9,533 bases of DNA, taken from positions 1 through 9,533 of the forward strand of contig JAFXIM010000040.1 in assembly GCA_017533165.1 (NCBI GenBank), in the 5' to 3' direction. The stretch comes from Eggerthellaceae bacterium. GTDB taxonomy: Bacteria; Actinomycetota; Coriobacteriia; Coriobacteriales; Eggerthellaceae. Numbering within the stretch: the stretch's first letter is position 1; each line of letters starts with the position of its first letter. Below the pieces are notes generated by a model. That model ran no database searches, was not told where the DNA came from, and saw nothing but the letters and a program-made list of their open reading frames with translations. Of the stretch, positions 6,549 through 9,533 are shown one piece after another. A program made the position numbers and the translations under genes.

Positions 6549-6611
6549 ATGCCCTGTGTTTCAGGGCCATTACGTGGGCCTTTGTCAGTCAAGGCCTATT
6601 TTTATGTGTAG
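6549..6611 (+). CDS. Putative 20-codon leader peptide spanning the pyr attenuator
   Basis: ATG 6549 opens a 20-codon frame (MPCVSGP... ending in KAYFYV) with stop TAG at 6609-6611. AAGGTGA (6537-6543) precedes it by five bases, a good Shine-Dalgarno. The frame runs through both arms of the attenuator and its U-tract and stops four bases beyond, the arrangement known from the E. coli pyrBI leader, where a translating ribosome prevents the terminator from folding. The Shine-Dalgarno is in the 3' arm of the PyrR hairpin, so PyrR binding should block translation. No codon-usage test is possible at this length, and chance occurrence is not excluded. Confidence 0.4.
   Translation: MPCVSGPLRGPLSVKAYFYV
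6577..6605 (+). terminator. pyr leader attenuator (intrinsic terminator)
   Basis: GGCCTT (6577-6582) pairs with AAGGCC (6591-6596) around the loop TGTCAGTC, followed by TATTTTTAT. It lies between the PyrR hairpin and pyrR with no gene upstream that needs it, so it is an attenuator. A competing fold pairs TGACA (6541-6545) with TGTCA (6583-6587) and GCCC (6551-6554) with GGGC (6576-6579), capturing the terminator's 5' arm, as expected of an antiterminator. The PyrR hairpin in turn adjoins and competes with the antiterminator's 5' strand. Confidence 0.75.
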
Positions 6612-6635
6612 ATGTCAATTCGTCTGCCACGGGTC

Positions 6636-6681
6636 CTTGACGGATAAACGTAGCTTCCCGTAAGGGTAATACGTGGTCAAG
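6636..6681 (+). other. Second leader stem-loop between the attenuator and pyrR
   Basis: Three nested perfect helices stack: CTTGAC/GTCAAG (6636-6641 with 6676-6681), ACGTA/TACGT (6648-6652 with 6670-6674) and CCC/GGG (6657-6659 with 6664-6666), capped by the GNRA-type loop GTAA. No U-run follows, so it is not a terminator. It ends 20 bases before the pyrR Shine-Dalgarno. CCTTGAC (6635-6641) could instead pair with GTCAAGG (6588-6594) in the attenuator's 3' arm. The role is unknown; read-through RNA stability or control of pyrR translation are options. Confidence 0.4.
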
Positions 6682-6713
6682 CTGTACGTGCTCTACTCGT
6701 GAAAGGAGTGTGC

Positions 6714-7313
6714 ATGTCCGAAGCTGGCGTAGTTAAAAGCGTTTGCATGAACGCGAGCGAGGTGGAGCGTTCCCTTACGCGTATCGCTCACCAAATCCTC
6801 GAGGCCAACAAGGGTGCAGAAAACATTGCCCTGGTTGGCATCGTTACGCGAGGCGATGTCCTCGCTAAGCTTCTCGTCGACAAGATCGAGGAGATCGAAG
6901 GTATCAGGGTTCCCCTTGGAAAGCTCGATATCAGCTTTTACAGGGATGACTACCTGACCTACCTGAGCCCCGAGGTTCACTCAACCTCCATTCCCTTTAA
7001 GATCGAAGGCAGGACCATCGTCTTGGTTGATGACGTCTTGTATTCCGGCCGAACAATTCGCGCCGCGCTTGATGCCCTTATGGACATTGGCCGCCCTGAA
7101 GCTGTTCAGCTCGCCGTTCTCGTTGACCGCGGTCACAGGAAGCTTCCAATTCGCGCAGATTTTGTCGGCAAGAACGTACCTTCCTCTTCTAACGAAAGCG
7201 TTCGATTGTTCCTCGAGCCGATCGACGACCGTACAGCTGTTGAAATCCTTGAGCTTTCGCCCGGCTCTCGCGTTGGCTCTGCGCCAATTTCCAAAGACGG
7301 AGGTGATCGCTAA
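6714..7313 (+). CDS. pyrR: Bifunctional pyr operon regulator / uracil phosphoribosyltransferase PyrR
   Basis: A 199-residue type I phosphoribosyltransferase. The PRPP-binding motif is [20 protein letters not shown], with D106-D107 and SGRT at 111-114. [14 protein letters not shown] is the early PRT strand and loop, [10 protein letters not shown] is the flexible-hood region, and [19 protein letters not shown] is a PyrR signature toward the C-terminus. It binds leader RNA when UMP is high and, in many members, makes UMP from uracil and PRPP. A C-terminal tail of about 20 residues (after [12 protein letters not shown]) is slightly longer than in Bacillus PyrR. I chose ATG 6714 because AAAGGAG (6702-6708) is five bases upstream; a GTG at 6699 lies before this Shine-Dalgarno. 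The stop overlaps the pyrB start (TAATG). The PyrR-binding hairpin upstream supports autoregulation. Confidence 0.96.
   Translation: MSEAGVVKSVCMNASEVERSLTRIAHQILEANKGAENIALVGIVTRGDVLAKLLVDKIEEIEGIRVPLGKLDISFYRDDYLTYLSPEVHSTSIPFKIEGRTIVLVDDVLYSGRTIRAALDALMDIGRPEAVQLAVLVDRGHRKLPIRADFVGKNVPSSSNESVRLFLEPIDDRTAVEILELSPGSRVGSAPISKDGGDR
7299..7308 (+). promoter_or_regulatory. Unusually long Shine-Dalgarno of pyrB
   Basis: GGAGGTGATC is a ten-base perfect complement to the typical 3' end of bacterial 16S rRNA and lies in the last codons of pyrR, with the pyrB ATG at 7313. Such a long match, combined with the TAATG stop/start overlap, suggests strong re-initiation so that pyrB can be made in excess of the regulator. 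Confidence 0.75.
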
Positions 7314-8257
7314 TGGCATTTGCTCATAAGCATCTCATCGATATTCGCGAGTATTCCGCTGAAGATATCATGACCATTCTCGAGACCGCTCGAAACTTCA
7401 AGCATGTGAACGAGCGTCGCATCAAGAAGGTTCCCACCTTGAAGGGCTTTACCGTCGTCAATATGTTTAACGAGCCTTCCACCCGAACCCGTTCTTCCTT
7501 TGAGATAGCGGAGAAGCGTTTGTCTGCCGACACGCTGAACTTTGGTGGTTCAAGCACCTCTACGACTAAAGGTGAGAGCCTGACCGACACGGTCAAGACG
7601 CTTTGCTCCTACAAGGTCGACGCCATCGTCGTTCGCGACAAGCACGCAGGCGTCCCTCGCAAGATCGCTGACATTTCCGGTGTTCACGTCATTGATGCAG
7701 GAGACGGAAAGCACCAGCATCCCACCCAGGCGCTCCTCGATCTTTACACGATCTGGGAGGAGAAGGGGACCATCGAGGGCCTGCATGTCGGTATCGTTGG
7801 AGACATTGGCCACTCCCGCGTTTGCGGCTCGCTCATCCCCGCACTCAAGACCATGGGAGCAGAGGTGACGGTCATCGCGCCGCCCACCTTGCTTCCCGCT
7901 CGTCCTGACATATTGGGTGCCGACCACGTCTCGAGCCATCTCGATGAGGTTCTGCCTCAGCTCGACGTTGTCTACATGCTTCGTATTCAGCGCGAGAGAC
8001 TTGAAGGCGCACCCTATCCCAGCTTGCGTGAGTACAGCATGCTTTACGGCCTCACGAAAGAGCGTGATGCTCTCATGAAGCCTGACGCCCTCATTTGCCA
8101 CCCGGGACCCATAAACCGTGGTGTTGAACTTGACAGCTACATGGCCGACCATCCCACTCGCTCGGTCATCCTCGATCAGGTGTATGCTGGCGTGCTGGTT
8201 CGCATGGCCGTTCTCTATCTTCTCCTTGGAGGTGCTGACGATGAATCTCGTGCTTAA
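7313..8257 (+). CDS. pyrB: Aspartate carbamoyltransferase, catalytic subunit
   Basis: A 314-residue enzyme, the usual length for a catalytic chain. It condenses carbamoyl phosphate with aspartate to N-carbamoyl-aspartate, the committed step of pyrimidine synthesis, in the cytoplasm. The carbamoyl-phosphate motif STRTRSSFE starts at S56, the mobile 80s loop carries TKGES (K86), and HPTQALLD starts at H136. HPGPINRGVE (from H263) is the C-terminal carbamoyltransferase signature that favours aspartate over ornithine specificity. The MLRIQRERL segment is also typical of ATCases. No regulatory pyrI gene is present up to the end of the window, so allosteric control as in enterobacteria is not shown here. 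The start ATG overlaps the pyrR stop (TAATG) behind a near-perfect Shine-Dalgarno. The 3' end overlaps pyrC by 17 bases. Confidence 0.97.
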   Translation: MAFAHKHLIDIREYSAEDIMTILETARNFKHVNERRIKKVPTLKGFTVVNMFNEPSTRTRSSFEIAEKRLSADTLNFGGSSTSTTKGESLTDTVKTLCSYKVDAIVVRDKHAGVPRKIADISGVHVIDAGDGKHQHPTQALLDLYTIWEEKGTIEGLHVGIVGDIGHSRVCGSLIPALKTMGAEVTVIAPPTLLPARPDILGADHVSSHLDEVLPQLDVVYMLRIQRERLEGAPYPSLREYSMLYGLTKERDALMKPDALICHPGPINRGVELDSYMADHPTRSVILDQVYAGVLVRMAVLYLLLGGADDESRA

Positions 8258-9533
8258 GAACGCTCGTCTGATCGACCCCCAGCTTGATCTCGATCAGGTG
8301 GCAGATATCGCCATTTCCGATGGCTATATTTCTCAAGTGGGCCCTGGCCTTGAAGTCGAAGGGGTTGAAGCCATCGACCTTTCGGGAAAGGTTCTCATCC
8401 CGGGTATGGTGGATATCCACGTTCATCTTCGCGAGCCCGGATTCGAATTGAAGGAAGATATTGCAAGTGGTACGCGAGCTGCGGCTCACGGCGGATTTAC
8501 CGCAGTGTGCGCTATGCCCAACACCAATCCCATCGTAGACGACTCCCTTGCTGTTGAATACATCAAGGCGCGAGCCGAAGCAGTGGGAAAGTGCCGCGTT
8601 CTCGTTTCTGGTGCTTGCACCAAGGGCCTTGGCGGCGACACCCTCGCCGAAATGGGCGATATGAAGGCGCATGGCTGCTGTGCGTTTACCGATGATGGCC
8701 GTGGCATCAAGGACAGCGGCATGATGCGCCGTGTTATGGAGTACGCCTCCCAGTTTGACCTGGTCGTTATGCCCCATTGCCAGGATGATGAGCTTGTTGG
8801 CGCAGGTCAGGTTAACGAAGGCGTGGCAAGTACGCGTCTTGGTCTTCTGGGCTGGCCCGCAGAGGGTGAGGAGCTTGAGATCATTCGAGACATCATGCTG
8901 TGTCGTTTGACGGGCTGTCCGCTCCATATTCAGCATCTCACCACCAAGCGAGCGCTTGACATGGTCAGGGAGGCCAAAGCTGAGGGTCTGCCCGTGACTT
9001 GTGAGGTGACCCCGCACCACCTGTTCCTCACTGAGGATGCCATCGGAGACGACTACAACACCTCTTTGAAGGTCAATCCGCCGCTGCGTACCGCTGAGGA
9101 TGCCGCAGCTCTCATTCAGGGTGTTATCGACGGCTCCGTTGATGCGATAGTCACCGACCACGCTCCGCATACCGAGTGGGAGAAGGATCGCGAATTCGAA
9201 CTCGCCCCCTTCGGCATGATCGGCCTTGAGACCTCGCTTGCGCTCATGCTTACGCATCTCGTTGACAGAGGTATCATTGATTACGGCCGTCTGGTCGAAC
9301 TTATGTGCGTCAAGCCTCGCGAGATCCTGCGTCAGGAGAAAGTTTTGCTCGCACCTGGTAGCCTCGCTGATCTTACGGTGTTTGATCCTGAGCTTGAATG
9401 GACAGTCGAAGCGAGCGACTTCTATTCGATGGCTAAGAACTCCGGATTTATCGGCGCACAGCTTAAGGGTCGCCCCACTGATGTCTTCGTTGGCGGCGTA
9501 GCTACCCTTCGTGACTGCAAAATCGTCGAGTAA
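8241..9533 (+). CDS. pyrC: Dihydroorotase (class I)
   Basis: A 430-residue amidohydrolase-fold enzyme that cyclises N-carbamoyl-aspartate to dihydroorotate. The metal-binding DIHVHLREPG supplies H60 and H62, H179 lies in MPHCQDDE, H232 in HIQHLTTKRA (also H229), and D306 in VTDHAPHT is the catalytic aspartate. MPNTNP, CEVTPHHLFLT and SLKVNPPLR are further class I signatures, and the length fits class I, not the shorter class II type of E. coli. The start ATG 8241 is preceded by TTGGAGGTG (8225-8233) and lies within the last codons of pyrB in another frame, so the two are translationally coupled. The TAA stop occupies the last three bases of the window. The operon probably continues with carA/B, pyrK/D, pyrF or pyrE, but none is visible. 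Confidence 0.97.
   Translation: MNLVLKNARLIDPQLDLDQVADIAISDGYISQVGPGLEVEGVEAIDLSGKVLIPGMVDIHVHLREPGFELKEDIASGTRAAAHGGFTAVCAMPNTNPIVDDSLAVEYIKARAEAVGKCRVLVSGACTKGLGGDTLAEMGDMKAHGCCAFTDDGRGIKDSGMMRRVMEYASQFDLVVMPHCQDDELVGAGQVNEGVASTRLGLLGWPAEGEELEIIRDIMLCRLTGCPLHIQHLTTKRALDMVREAKAEGLPVTCEVTPHHLFLTEDAIGDDYNTSLKVNPPLRTAEDAAALIQGVIDGSVDAIVTDHAPHTEWEKDREFELAPFGMIGLETSLALMLTHLVDRGIIDYGRLVELMCVKPREILRQEKVLLAPGSLADLTVFDPELEWTVEASDFYSMAKNSGFIGAQLKGRPTDVFVGGVATLRDCKIVE

Noticed and set aside
6637..6672. A second pyr promoter using TTGACG (6637-6642) and TAATAC (6667-6672)
   Set aside because: The spacer is 24 bases, and at 17-18 bases the sequence is not -10-like. The TTGAC is better explained as one arm of the 6636-6681 stem-loop.
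1..9533. Mobile element, defence system, CRISPR array or tRNA
   Set aside because: No transposase, integrase, terminal inverted repeats, spaced direct repeats or cloverleaf sequence was seen; the window is housekeeping and catabolic genes in one orientation.

Overview
The window reads as a compact, gene-dense chromosomal segment of an anaerobic bacterium with middling-to-high GC. The ferredoxin-linked 2-oxoacid oxidoreductase, the XRE-cupin/acyl-CoA synthetase pair, and a PyrR-type leader in front of pyrR-pyrB-pyrC point to a Gram-positive anaerobe. The protein sequences look most like gut or oral Coriobacteriia (Actinomycetota, for example the Eggerthellaceae). That placement is recognition from memory, not a database match. 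All genes I accept lie on the + strand.

Layout. (1) 3-587: the 3' part of a P-loop ATPase-like protein whose N-terminus, with any Walker A motif, lies outside the window. (2) 659-3323: a four-subunit 2-oxoacid:ferredoxin oxidoreductase, in the order ferredoxin, alpha, beta (TPP-binding), gamma, packed with gaps of 1-10 bases. (3) 3329-5567: an XRE-cupin regulator and an AMP-forming acyl-CoA synthetase, 5 and 16 bases behind their upstream neighbours and so probably in the same transcript. (4) 5597-6394: a small membrane-anchored protein with a helical-repeat-like cytoplasmic domain, no known function and an uncertain start codon. A strong intrinsic terminator at 6457-6490 closes this unit. 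(5) 6491-6713: the pyr leader, with a probable promoter, a PyrR-binding hairpin, a 20-codon leader ORF, a terminator and a second large hairpin. (6) 6714-9533: pyrR, pyrB and pyrC, translationally coupled by overlaps; pyrC ends on the last base of the window.

How the parts work together. The oxidoreductase should convert a 2-oxoacid (2-oxoglutarate or a branched-chain/aromatic amino-acid keto acid) and CoA to acyl-CoA, CO2 and reduced ferredoxin. The linked acyl-CoA synthetase could interconvert the same or a related acyl-CoA with the free acid, and the XRE-cupin is the likely local regulator. The pyr genes supply the carbamoylaspartate and dihydroorotate steps of UMP synthesis, plus their own uridine-nucleotide sensor.

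The most interesting signal is in the pyr leader. The 3' arm of the PyrR hairpin contains a good Shine-Dalgarno sequence for a short ORF that reads straight through the attenuator and stops just past its U-tract. PyrR could therefore act by blocking leader translation as well as, or instead of, by the usual RNA-only antiterminator switch. I see no mobile element, CRISPR array, tRNA or rRNA.
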